Source: Hyphomonadaceae bacterium (lineage in GTDB: Bacteria > Pseudomonadota > Alphaproteobacteria > Caulobacterales > Hyphomonadaceae). Taken from it: a stretch of 58,795 nt of DNA. Positions 9,467-17,835 of this stretch are shown piece by piece (position 1 is the first letter of the stretch; each line of letters opens with the position of its first letter). Made by a program: the position numbers and the translations under genes. The notes under the pieces were generated by a model, which searched no databases, was not told the DNA's origin, and saw only the letters and a list, made by a program, of their open reading frames with translations. The stretch spans positions 120,351-179,145 of the forward strand of contig JALHLU010000010.1 in NCBI GenBank assembly GCA_022844345.1. Reading direction: 5' to 3'.

Positions 9467-10860
9467 GTCGCTCTGGCGCATTCCAGCGCACCGGCATAGC
9501 CGGGCTGGTCGATCATCACCCGCGCAAAGACGCTGTCGCGCAGATAGGCATGCAGGTCCGGCCGCTTCAGGTCGATATCGCCTGCCCGGATCGCGGCGCA
9601 CAGCCTCGCCCTCTGCTGCCCCAACGGCCCGCCGCCGCCGAGCAGGGCCGACAGACCCTGCGCCTCCCAGGCATGGGCGTCTGGCCCGAGGCTCATCTCC
9701 CTCAATACGATATCGGTCGCATTGGCCGCGACGCGTGACAGGAACTGGCTGCGCCCCTGCCGCCCCGCCTGTGCATCCTCGCGCAGGAAATCGCGCACGC
9801 CCGTCAGCAGTTCAGTGCTGGCCGGCAGATCGCCCGCGCCGTCCGTTGCCGCTTCCGGCCGCCGCGCCCAGCCAGGGATCAGCATGTTCACGCAATCGAT
9901 CTGGCATTCCGAACTGCGCCGACCGATGACAGGCCGCTCGACGCTCGGCTCGCTGCCATTTCGGAACGACTGGCCCATCGACAGGGCGCCGACTGCCCAC
10001 CAGAACGAACCGAACACTTCCCAGAAATGCACCGCCTTGCGATCCACCTTGCGGCCAGAAACCTGCTCATATCCCTCGAACAGGTCGTCCGGCTCGCCAA
10101 ATCCGCCCACCGCTTTCTCGCTCGCGCCGAAGCGCCACGAGCGGGTCATCAGCCAGCCAAGGTCGCGCATGGGGTCGCCGACATGCGCCAGTTCCCAATC
10201 CAGCACCGCCGCAACGCCCGCATCCGGATCAACGATCAGATTGCCGTTCCTGAAATCGCCATGCACCAGCGTGTGCGGATGCTCATGCGGGAGGTTTTTC
10301 AACAGCCACATCGCCGTGAAGTCGATCATCGGTTGTGGCGTGTTGAGCTCCAGATACGCTGCATGCGTCTTGCGCACGGCATGTTCCGGCGTGAACGACT
10401 CCAGAGCTTCGTCCAGCCCCGCCGCCTTCACATCGACCGCGTGCAGCCGCGCCAGTATCTGCCCGCACTGCCGCGCCAGCGTACGCCGCGCGCCCTCCAA
10501 CTCAGGCGACTTCACGATACGCCCGCCCAGTGTCTCTCCGCTGATCCAGTCCATCGCAAAGCCCGCGCCCAGCCCATCCTCGGGCTGCAGCACCAGCACC
10601 ACCTCCGGCCCAGGCACACCCGCCGCCTTGGCCGCGCTGAACAGCATTGCCTCGATCGCCAGCCCCGGCCCCGCGCCCATGGCCGACTTGCCCTCGCCCG
10701 CCGCCCGTCGCAGCGCAAGCGTGCGCATTGCGCCGCCAATCACCACGCCCACCCGATACGTCTCCCGGCTCGCCCCGGCCGAAAGACGGTCGCACGACTC
10801 CAGCCGCTCGAACCCCGGCAGGCGGCGCAGGACGCTTTCAAGCGTTGGCAGATCGATCAT
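9463..10860 (-). CDS. APH-type phosphotransferase, probably acyl-CoA metabolism
   Basis: A 465-residue protein with an aminoglycoside-phosphotransferase/choline-kinase fold. The Brenner motif is HGDFRNGN at 200-207 and the metal-binding DWE is at 221-223, so the kinase centre appears intact. It is of the ACAD10/11-associated type, where an APH domain works with an acyl-CoA dehydrogenase, thought to phosphorylate 4-hydroxyacyl-CoAs before dehydration and beta-oxidation. The gene overlaps the upstream acyl-CoA dehydrogenase as ATGA, which supports that pairing. The C-terminal 150 residues are an extension outside the kinase core that I do not recognise. Confidence 0.87.
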   Translation of the reverse strand: MIDLPTLESVLRRLPGFERLESCDRLSAGASRETYRVGVVIGGAMRTLALRRAAGEGKSAMGAGPGLAIEAMLFSAAKAAGVPGPEVVLVLQPEDGLGAGFAMDWISGETLGGRIVKSPELEGARRTLARQCGQILARLHAVDVKAAGLDEALESFTPEHAVRKTHAAYLELNTPQPMIDFTAMWLLKNLPHEHPHTLVHGDFRNGNLIVDPDAGVAAVLDWELAHVGDPMRDLGWLMTRSWRFGASEKAVGGFGEPDDLFEGYEQVSGRKVDRKAVHFWEVFGSFWWAVGALSMGQSFRNGSEPSVERPVIGRRSSECQIDCVNMLIPGWARRPEAATDGAGDLPASTELLTGVRDFLREDAQAGRQGRSQFLSRVAANATDIVLREMSLGPDAHAWEAQGLSALLGGGGPLGQQRARLCAAIRAGDIDLKRPDLHAYLRDSVFARVMIDQPGYAGALECARAT

Positions 10861-12140
10861 TCCATCACGCCCTTCGGCGCGCGCTGGTCCATGAAGCCGA
10901 ACATATAGCCGGCCACGCGTCGCATCTGGATCTCCTCCGCGCCCTCGGTGATGCGATAGCGGCGATGGTGGCGATAGATGTGCTCGAACGGCTTGTGCCG
11001 CGAATAACCCAGCCCGCCATGCACCTGCATCGCGCGATCCGCCGCCTCACAACACAACCGGTTCGCCCAGTAATTGCACATCGAGACTTTGTCCGACGCC
11101 GCGAAATTCCCTGCCGTGTCCATGATCCAAGCCGTTTTGTGGATCAGCGCCCGCACCATCTCGCACTGCGTCTGCAGCTCAACGAGCGGAAACTGGATAC
11201 CCTGGTTGCTCGACAGCTTCTTGCCGAACGGCGCGCGCACATTCGCATACGCCACCGATTCATTGATGCAGTATTGCGCAGCCCCCAGCGAGGACGCCGC
11301 CTGCCTGATCCGGTTCTCGTTGAAGAAATGCTGCACCACCTGCAGCCCCCGCCCCTCGCCACCGAACACCGCGCTATCTGGCACGCGCACGCCCTTCAGC
11401 GTCACATGCGCATGGTCGGACGGCATGTTGAACGTCCAGAGATATTCCTCGATGGTGAAGCCCGGCGACTTGATGGGTACAAGAAACGCCGTGATGCCTC
11501 CGCCATCGCCCGCCTTGCCCGATGTGCGCGCCATGATCATGTCGTGGCTCGCCGTGTGAACGCCCGTGTTCCACGTCTTCTCGCCGTCGATCACCCACAC
11601 GTCGCCATCGCGGACAGCGACGGTTTCCATGTGGGTGGCGTCCGACCCGTGCTTGGGCTCGGTGATGCCAAAAGCAAAGCCGCGCTTGCCGGCGGCAAGG
11701 TCCTCCATCCACTCCGCCTTCTGCGCGTCCGTGCCGTAATTCCACATCAGCAGCGCGCCGACGCTGTTGCCGACGATGGAGTGCTCGTTCTGCAGGTCGT
11801 TGTGCAGGCCCAGCCCCTTGGCCGCCAGATGCTCGCGAATGACCGCCATGGCGAGGTTGGAGCCGCAGCCTACGTCGCGCGCCGAGCCGCCGAGTTCCCT
11901 GGCCAGCGCAAAGCGGAAATGCCCGGCCTTGTCGGCCCGCCGCCGGGCCTCGCGCAGCAGGTCTTCCCATTCATGCCGCGGCAGGCCGCCCGCGTCCCAG
12001 TCCGTGCGGGCATGTTCGCGGCGATGGTCGAAGAAGCGGATATTGTCGTCGGCCTGCTCCAGCGGCCTGATCTCAGCCTCGATGAAGCGATCCAGCTCGG
12101 CGAGGTAGTCGACGAGTCCCTTTGGAAGGTTGAAATCCAC
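10857..12140 (-). CDS. Acyl-CoA dehydrogenase family protein
   Basis: A 427-residue FAD enzyme that would introduce an alpha,beta double bond into an acyl-CoA. Recognisable stretches are 'GFAFGITEPKHGSDATHMET' (flavin/substrate loop), 'VIDGEKTWNTGVHTA', the central domain 'GVRVPDSAVFGGEGRGLQVVQHFFNENRIRQAASSLG' and the C-terminal 'AMQVHGGLGYSRHKPFEHIYRHHRRYRITEGAEEIQ'. This resembles the ACAD11 subgroup. Translationally coupled to the APH-type kinase gene, it suggests a two-gene module for unusual or hydroxylated acyl-CoAs. Confidence 0.92.
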   Translation of the reverse strand: MDFNLPKGLVDYLAELDRFIEAEIRPLEQADDNIRFFDHRREHARTDWDAGGLPRHEWEDLLREARRRADKAGHFRFALARELGGSARDVGCGSNLAMAVIREHLAAKGLGLHNDLQNEHSIVGNSVGALLMWNYGTDAQKAEWMEDLAAGKRGFAFGITEPKHGSDATHMETVAVRDGDVWVIDGEKTWNTGVHTASHDMIMARTSGKAGDGGGITAFLVPIKSPGFTIEEYLWTFNMPSDHAHVTLKGVRVPDSAVFGGEGRGLQVVQHFFNENRIRQAASSLGAAQYCINESVAYANVRAPFGKKLSSNQGIQFPLVELQTQCEMVRALIHKTAWIMDTAGNFAASDKVSMCNYWANRLCCEAADRAMQVHGGLGYSRHKPFEHIYRHHRRYRITEGAEEIQMRRVAGYMFGFMDQRAPKGVME

Positions 12141-12179
12141 GATGCGCTCTCCGGCGTTTCCTCGCCGGACAGTCTTGGA

Positions 12180-15100
12180 CTACTCGGCGGGAACCGCAAC
12201 TGCCTCCGGCCGCGGCTCGCGATCCGGCGCCGGCTTGGGATCCTTCGGCGCCAGCAGCAGATACATGGGCGGCGTCACGATCCGCGCGATCAGCGTGGAA
12301 GTGATGAGACCCCCGATGATCACCATGGCGAGCGGCGAATAGAGCGGCGATTTCTCGAGGACGAGAGGCGTAAGACCGCCAATGGCCGTAAGGGAGGTCA
12401 GCAGAACGGGCAGGAAGCGCACCTCGCCCGCCTTCTCGATGGCCTCGCGCAGAGGCGTTCCCCGCGCCCGCTCCTGGTTCGCAAATTCCACCAGCAGGAT
12501 CGAGTTCTTGATCTCGATGCCGATGAGCGCAATGAACCCGATGATCGAGGTGTAGGAGAGAGACTCGCCGCCGAGATACAGCGCGATCAGCCCTCCCATG
12601 ATGCCGAAGGGAATGACGAACGCCACCACCGCCGCCGTCGCAAACGAGCCAAACTCCAGCAACAGCACAGCCATCACGCCGAACATCGCGATCAGCAAAG
12701 CCGGCCCCATTCCGCCGAAGCTTTCCGACTGCGCTTCCGCCTCGCCCCCCAGGCTGCTCGAATAGCCGGCCGGCAGCGGGATCGCCTTCAGGGCTTCTTC
12801 CATCGCCGACGACACCTCGCCCGCCAGATAGCCAGGCTCGAGGTATCCCGTGATGGTCACGGTGCGTTCGCGCTCATAACGGCTGATGCGCGCCGGGCCA
12901 GAGGCAATGCGGGGCTGGGCGAACTGCGTCAGCGGCGCCGCCGAACCATCGCCCGTCCATATGTAGAGGGCATCAAGGTCCGACATGTTCATGCGTTCGG
13001 CGCGCGGCGCGCGCACGACCACGGGATAGGCATCCCCCACCGGATCCCTGAACGACGCCACGCGCGCCCCGCCGATGGCGATGCGCAACGTCTGGTCGAT
13101 GGCGCCAGCGGGCACGCCGCGCAGCGCCGCTTCCTCGGTGTCGATGCCAAGATCAAGGTCGAGCAGGCGTTCGGACAGCGGGTTGGTGACGTTGCGCACC
13201 CCAGGCACGGACGCAATCACGCGTTCGAACTCGGCTGCGATACCCGACAACACTTCGATGTCGGCGCCCTGTACGCGTACTGCCAGCGGCGCCTCGATCG
13301 GCGGACCGTTCAGGAACCGCTTCACGTTGAAGCGCACACCCGGATAGGTCACCAGCTCGGCGCGCAGGTCTTCCAGAACGGCGTTGCCTTCCTTGGCCTC
13401 CCAGTGGTCGAAGCGTGCATAGATGCCGCCGACATTGCTCGCCTGCTCGCTGGGTATCTCGTTGTAGTAGACCTGCGGATTGCCGCGCCCCGTGTTGGCG
13501 AAACGCCAGGTGATCCCTTCCCGCTTGGCCAGCGCCTGGTCGGCGAACATCACGGCCTTGTCGGTCTCTTCGACGGCAACGCCCTGAGGCAGTTCAACCT
13601 CGACCATGAAATAAGGGCTGTCGTTCTCGGGGAACAGGCTGAAGCCAAGTTGCGGCACCAGTGTAAGTGAAGCCCCAAACAGCGCGAGCGCCGCAACCAC
13701 GGTGATGCGTGGGGCAGCCAGTGCCACTTTGAGGATGGGCCGGTAGATCGCGTGGATCGCTCCCATCATGACATCGAGGAAGACGTTCTTGTGGTCCTTC
13801 TTCGGCAGCATGCGGCTGGCGAGGAACGGGATGATCGTCAGCGCCACGAACAGCGAGGCGGCAATCGTGCAGACGACCGCCATGGGCAGCGAGCGCGTGA
13901 AGTCTCCCGCCGCCTCGGGCAGGTTCAGCAGCGGCAGGAAAGCCAGCAGTAGCGTCGCCGTACACCCCAGCACGGCGATGTTGATCTCGTCGACGCCGGC
14001 GATGGCCGCATCGCGTGGACTGAGGCCATTGCGCTTGTGGCGTGCAATGTTCTCGGTGACGACGATGGAGTCATCCACCAGCAGACCGAGCGCAATCACG
14101 AACCCTGCAATCGAAAGCTGGTTCAGCGAATAGCCCATCAGGTCGAGCGCAATGACGCCGATGGCGAAGGATGCCGGGATCGACACCATTACCACCAGCG
14201 AGGCGCGCAGGCCGAGCGGCAGCAGGGTCAGCAACACCAGGCCGATCGCGATCATGAAATCGCGGCCAAGGGTGGACAGGCGCTTGGCCACCGTCTCGGA
14301 CTGGTCGAAGCCGCGTTCCAGCTTGATCTCTGGCGGCAGGCGCCCCTCGAACTTGTCGACCTGGAAGCGGACATTGTCCATGACGTTGAAGATGGTCGCG
14401 CCCAGTTTTGCCCGCGCCGTAACAAAGAGAGAGCGCTGGCCGTTGTAGCGCGTGCGCACAGACTGTTCGTCATTCGTCCACTCGACGGTCGCGACATCGC
14501 CGACAGTCAGCGCGCCGGTTCCTTCCGAGCGAAGCGTGACGTTGCGGATTTCATCCAGGCTGTCGAACGGTCCCGTTGCTTCCACGTTGAAGCGGCGGCC
14601 GCTGGACTCGACCGCGCCGATGGGAATGTCGGCGCCTTCGCGCTGCAACGCTTCGGTGAGGGCCGTAAGCGGAATGCGATAGGCGGCGAGCTTGTCGAGA
14701 TCGGGGGTCACGCGCACTTCGCTGGGCGGTACGCCCCAGATTTCGGACTGCTGAATGCCGTCTGCGCGCTCAATGGCGTCGCGCAGTTCGCGGGCATAGG
14801 CCTCCATGCGGCGGTAGGAGGCCGTCTCGCTCACCAGCGCCATCTGCACAATGTTGGTCTGCGCCGGGTTCTGCCGGTTCGCTCGCAGCAGCGTTATTCC
14901 TTCCGGAAGGCTGGCGCGGATGACATTCAGTTCGCGCACGACCTCGTCGTACTTCTTCTCAGGGTCGGAGCCGTAGATGAAGCTGACGCCGATGCTGGCG
15001 AGGCCTGCCTGGCTGGTGGACTGGATTTCGTCGACGTCTTCGAGACCGTTCAGCGCCGTCTCGATCGGGATCGCGACGACGCGCTCCATCTGCTCGGCGT

Positions 15101-15266
15101 CCGCGCCCGGCAGGACAACGAACACACCAACGCCGGGGAAGGATACGATCGGGTCTTCCGACTTGGGGATCGACATCACGGACTGGATGCCGAGGCCGAA
15201 CAGCATGACGAACACAATCAGCGTGAACTGCCAGCGATCGACAAAGAAGCGCGTGAACCCCTGCAT
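12180..15266 (-). CDS. RND efflux permease (AcrB/MdtB-like)
   Basis: A 1028-residue inner-membrane proton-driven pump with the usual duplicated 6+6 membrane layout. The first segment is at about 13-32; TM4 carries the proton-relay aspartate pair in GLLVDDSIVV; the second half repeats the pattern ('IIGFIALIGIEIKNSILLVEF'). It exports drugs or other toxic compounds through an outer-membrane channel not encoded here. The adaptor gene ends 14 bases upstream, so both are co-transcribed, and a divergent TetR regulator most likely controls them. Confidence 0.94.
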   Translation of the reverse strand: MQGFTRFFVDRWQFTLIVFVMLFGLGIQSVMSIPKSEDPIVSFPGVGVFVVLPGADAEQMERVVAIPIETALNGLEDVDEIQSTSQAGLASIGVSFIYGSDPEKKYDEVVRELNVIRASLPEGITLLRANRQNPAQTNIVQMALVSETASYRRMEAYARELRDAIERADGIQQSEIWGVPPSEVRVTPDLDKLAAYRIPLTALTEALQREGADIPIGAVESSGRRFNVEATGPFDSLDEIRNVTLRSEGTGALTVGDVATVEWTNDEQSVRTRYNGQRSLFVTARAKLGATIFNVMDNVRFQVDKFEGRLPPEIKLERGFDQSETVAKRLSTLGRDFMIAIGLVLLTLLPLGLRASLVVMVSIPASFAIGVIALDLMGYSLNQLSIAGFVIALGLLVDDSIVVTENIARHKRNGLSPRDAAIAGVDEINIAVLGCTATLLLAFLPLLNLPEAAGDFTRSLPMAVVCTIAASLFVALTIIPFLASRMLPKKDHKNVFLDVMMGAIHAIYRPILKVALAAPRITVVAALALFGASLTLVPQLGFSLFPENDSPYFMVEVELPQGVAVEETDKAVMFADQALAKREGITWRFANTGRGNPQVYYNEIPSEQASNVGGIYARFDHWEAKEGNAVLEDLRAELVTYPGVRFNVKRFLNGPPIEAPLAVRVQGADIEVLSGIAAEFERVIASVPGVRNVTNPLSERLLDLDLGIDTEEAALRGVPAGAIDQTLRIAIGGARVASFRDPVGDAYPVVVRAPRAERMNMSDLDALYIWTGDGSAAPLTQFAQPRIASGPARISRYERERTVTITGYLEPGYLAGEVSSAMEEALKAIPLPAGYSSSLGGEAEAQSESFGGMGPALLIAMFGVMAVLLLEFGSFATAAVVAFVIPFGIMGGLIALYLGGESLSYTSIIGFIALIGIEIKNSILLVEFANQERARGTPLREAIEKAGEVRFLPVLLTSLTAIGGLTPLVLEKSPLYSPLAMVIIGGLITSTLIARIVTPPMYLLLAPKDPKPAPDREPRPEAVAVPAE

Positions 15267-15280
15267 CCCCCGCCGCCCCG

Positions 15281-16321
15281 CTATTCGCCGGCGACGCGCA
15301 CGGCGTCGCCATCGCGCACCATGGAGGCGCCGCGCGTGATAACGCGATCACCGGCCGACAGCCCTTTGAGGATCGAAATGCCCTCGTCGGCGACGCCGCC
15401 GGTTTCCACCGCACGCCGGCGTGCCTTGCCGTCTGCATCAATCACGAAAACGACGCCCTGATCGGCGCGTGCATCGATCAGTGAAATAGCCGGGATGACG
15501 AAGTAGCCCGGGGCCGCGCCTGGCTCGGCGGCGTTTGCCGCGAGGCTGACCTCGGCGACTTCGCCCGCGCGAAGTCCGTCAACACCTGAGAGACCGACCT
15601 CAACCTCGAACGTTCCTGACATCGATCCACGCGGGGCGATTCTAAGGACCGTGCCCGAAACCGGGTCGCGCTTCTCGATAAGCACGCCAGCCGTGTCGCC
15701 TACCTTTATCTGGGCGACCTCTGCAGGCGTCAGCGACGCGCGGACGATAAGTCCGGCCCTGTTTTCGCCGATAGTCACCACCGGCTGGCCGGCGCTGACG
15801 GTCTGGCCCGGTTCAGCCTGGCGGGCGAGCACCGTGCCGCCAGCCGTCGCAACAATGGAAATCCGCTCACGCGTGCGCTCGAGCGCCAGAAGTGCGTTGT
15901 CGAGTTCGGCCTGCGAAGATGCGCCCGCCTCGAAAAGCCGGCTCACGCGGTCGAAATTCTGCTGGGCGGTCTGACGGGCAAGCGCAGCTTCGGCTTGATC
16001 AGCCCCTACCGACGTCTTGCGAAGCGTGGCGAGAACCTGTCCGGCCGCCACCCGGTCGCCGGCGTCCACGCTCAGCGTTTCAATCTGGCCGGGGGCGCCA
16101 AAGCCCAGCGCCGCCTCCCGCTTGTAAGCGACCAGCCCGCTGGCCTTTACGCCTGTTCCGGTCCCGTTCTGGGCAATCTGGAGCGCCTCGACCGCGATGG
16201 CGACAGCCGGCGCGGGTTCAGCAGCCGGGTTTTCCCCGGCTTCACCCTGGCACGCGGCCAGTACGGCAAGTGCCAGAAGGCCGCCGAGGCCGTTTCTGCA
16301 AGCTGACAGAGCCTCTGTCAT
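15281..16321 (-). CDS. RND efflux periplasmic adaptor lipoprotein
   Basis: A 346-residue membrane fusion protein. The N-terminus is a lipoprotein signal with lipobox LAAC (C24). Barrel-sandwich halves flank a short helical hairpin ('RVAAGQVLATL', '...AGGTVLARQAEPGQTVSAGQPVVTIGE'), followed by the beta-barrel 'GVLIEKRDPVSGTVLRIAP' and the membrane-proximal domain. It couples the permease to a TolC-like channel. It is the first gene of the operon, 79 bases from the divergent TetR gene with an inverted repeat between. Confidence 0.92.
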   Translation of the reverse strand: MTEALSACRNGLGGLLALAVLAACQGEAGENPAAEPAPAVAIAVEALQIAQNGTGTGVKASGLVAYKREAALGFGAPGQIETLSVDAGDRVAAGQVLATLRKTSVGADQAEAALARQTAQQNFDRVSRLFEAGASSQAELDNALLALERTRERISIVATAGGTVLARQAEPGQTVSAGQPVVTIGENRAGLIVRASLTPAEVAQIKVGDTAGVLIEKRDPVSGTVLRIAPRGSMSGTFEVEVGLSGVDGLRAGEVAEVSLAANAAEPGAAPGYFVIPAISLIDARADQGVVFVIDADGKARRRAVETGGVADEGISILKGLSAGDRVITRGASMVRDGDAVRVAGE

Positions 16322-16348
16322 GTGCCACCTAGAGTATGGATGGGTTAC

Positions 16349-16384
16349 CTTGACAGTGTCTATTTTTTGTTAGACACCGTCAAG
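16349..16384. promoter_or_regulatory. Probable TetR operator between efflux operon and its regulator
   Basis: CTTGACAGTGTCTA, an 8-base T-rich spacer, then TAGACACCGTCAAG: 14-bp arms with one mismatch, lying in the 79-bp divergent gap. TTGACA/TTGACG hexamers sit inside both arms, so a bound regulator would cover the -35 regions of both directions. This is the typical placement for TetR autoregulation plus control of the pump; regulation itself is inferred. Confidence 0.75.
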
Positions 16385-16400
16385 CAGAATCGGATATGAC

Positions 16401-17009
16401 ATGAACGTGACGAAGTCTGCGGCGCGCGACGACGTTCGCGCAGGAATTCTCGAAGCCAGCATCGCCCTGATGAACGAGGGCGGCCTCGGCGCACTGTCGA
16501 TGCGCGAGGTAGCACGCCGCGCAGGCGTCAGCCACCAGGCCCCGTATCACTATTTCGCGGACCGCGGCGCGATCCTGGCCGAACTGGCGGGCGAAGGCTT
16601 CGAAAAGCTTATCGACTACATGGTGAGCGCCGTTGGACTTGCGCGGGACAGGGCTTCTCGCAGCCGCGCCCTGGGCGAGGCCTATCTCCGGTTCGCGCTG
16701 AACAACCCCGAAGTCTTCCGTCTCATGTTTCGCTGCGAGATGGTCGACCTGACAAATTACCCGGAGGCGAAGGCGAAAGCGGATCGCTGCTTCCAGTATG
16801 TCGCCGACACGCTCGGCGCTGGTCCTGTCTCTGACAACAAGATGAGCGCAGACCTCGTGCCGGTCATCGCCGCCTGGTCCACAGCACACGGCCTTGCGAC
16901 CCTCATGCTGGAGGGCAAGCTTGGGGAGGCGTTCGGCGATACGCTCGATCAGCGCGAGGAAGCCGCAAAGAAGATCCTCGCCTACGTATCCGAAAAGATG
17001 ATGAAGTAG
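16401..17009 (+). CDS. TetR/AcrR-family transcriptional regulator
   Basis: A 202-residue repressor-type protein. The N-terminal helix-turn-helix is at about 14-60 ('LSMREVARRAGVSHQAPYHYFADRGAIL'), and the C-terminal domain resembles the TetR_C 'WHG' type ('ALNNPEVFRLMFR', 'AAWSTAHGLATLMLEGKL'). It is divergent from the RND operon and probably releases the inverted-repeat operator on ligand binding, as AcrR does. The ligand is unknown. The gene ends 12 bases before the stop of the convergent SDR gene. Confidence 0.9.
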   Translation: MNVTKSAARDDVRAGILEASIALMNEGGLGALSMREVARRAGVSHQAPYHYFADRGAILAELAGEGFEKLIDYMVSAVGLARDRASRSRALGEAYLRFALNNPEVFRLMFRCEMVDLTNYPEAKAKADRCFQYVADTLGAGPVSDNKMSADLVPVIAAWSTAHGLATLMLEGKLGEAFGDTLDQREEAAKKILAYVSEKMMK

Positions 17010-17021
17010 CTGGCGTTCGCC

Positions 17022-17726
17022 CTAACACCACGCTCCCGAAATCGGGATCACCTGCCCCGACACGAAGCCGCTGCGGCCCATTACCAGAAGCTCCACCAGT
17101 GCGGCCACTTCCTCGGCCTCTCCCAACCTGCCCATCGGCACACGCGCCAGCAGCTTCGGCCCCTTGACGGGATCCTCGAGCAGGGCCTTGGGATAATAGG
17201 TCTCGGTCTGGATGAAGTTCGGCGCGACTGCGTTCACCGATATCCCGTCCGCCGCCACCTCCAGCGCCAGGGAGCGCACGACGCCGTTCACCGCCGCCCG
17301 CGCCGCGGCATAGGGCGAAAACCCTGGAATCCCGCCAATATGTCCCGACGACGTGCCAAACACGATGCGGCCTGACTTGTGCGGACGCATGGACTTCACG
17401 GCGGCGCCGGCGAACGCGATCGACTCGGCCGCAAGCCGCTGGAAGTAGGGCATCAGGGCTTCAATCGTGAGGTCCTCGGCCTTGAGGCGCGGCGCGGGCA
17501 TGGCCGGCGAAATCACGATCGCATCGAGCCTGCCGCCGAAACGTTCCGTAGCTCTGGCGACCAGGTCGCCAGGCGTGTTCCAGCCGATGACATCTATGCC
17601 CTCGTCCGCGCCATCGCCTCCGATGGCCGGATCGCAGCCGATGACGCGGGCGCCAGCCGCCTGCAGGCGCTTCGCGATGACGGGATTTGCAAAACCCCTG
17701 AGGTCGGTGAGAAGGACATTCGCCAC
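17022..17726 (-). CDS. SDR-fold protein with halohydrin-dehalogenase-like active site
   Basis: A 234-residue SDR protein with two departures from the dehydrogenase pattern. The N-terminus (VLLTDLRGFANPVIAKRL) lacks the TGxxxGxG cofactor loop, and the catalytic motif is YAAAR (Y139, R143) instead of YxxxK. The spacing S126-x12-Y139-x3-R143 is the signature of halohydrin dehalogenases, and T7-x4-F12 matches their first motif except that the final Gly is Asn14. 'NAVAPNFIQTETYYP' also resembles their halide-site region. So it may not use NAD(P)H at all. A non-catalytic or different SDR offshoot is possible. It is convergent with the TetR gene. Confidence 0.75.
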   Translation of the reverse strand: MANVLLTDLRGFANPVIAKRLQAAGARVIGCDPAIGGDGADEGIDVIGWNTPGDLVARATERFGGRLDAIVISPAMPAPRLKAEDLTIEALMPYFQRLAAESIAFAGAAVKSMRPHKSGRIVFGTSSGHIGGIPGFSPYAAARAAVNGVVRSLALEVAADGISVNAVAPNFIQTETYYPKALLEDPVKGPKLLARVPMGRLGEAEEVAALVELLVMGRSGFVSGQVIPISGAWC

Positions 17727-17835
17727 GGCGCCACCTGTCTGCTGCGCCTCATGCTCCCATCGCGCGGGGCCGGCGTCGGCGATAGGTAATGCTGGTCCGG
17801 GGAAATTGGGAAGGGCCCGGCCCCTTGTTGTCGCG

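Noticed and set aside
10647-13670. A 1007-codon open frame on the plus strand
   Set aside because: It lies antisense to the acyl-CoA dehydrogenase and RND permease, both with full family motifs. Its Arg/His-rich composition is typical of the complementary frame in GC-rich DNA.
14037-15461. A 474-codon open frame on the plus strand
   Set aside because: Antisense to the RND permease and adaptor; Asp/His/Arg-rich shadow without homology.
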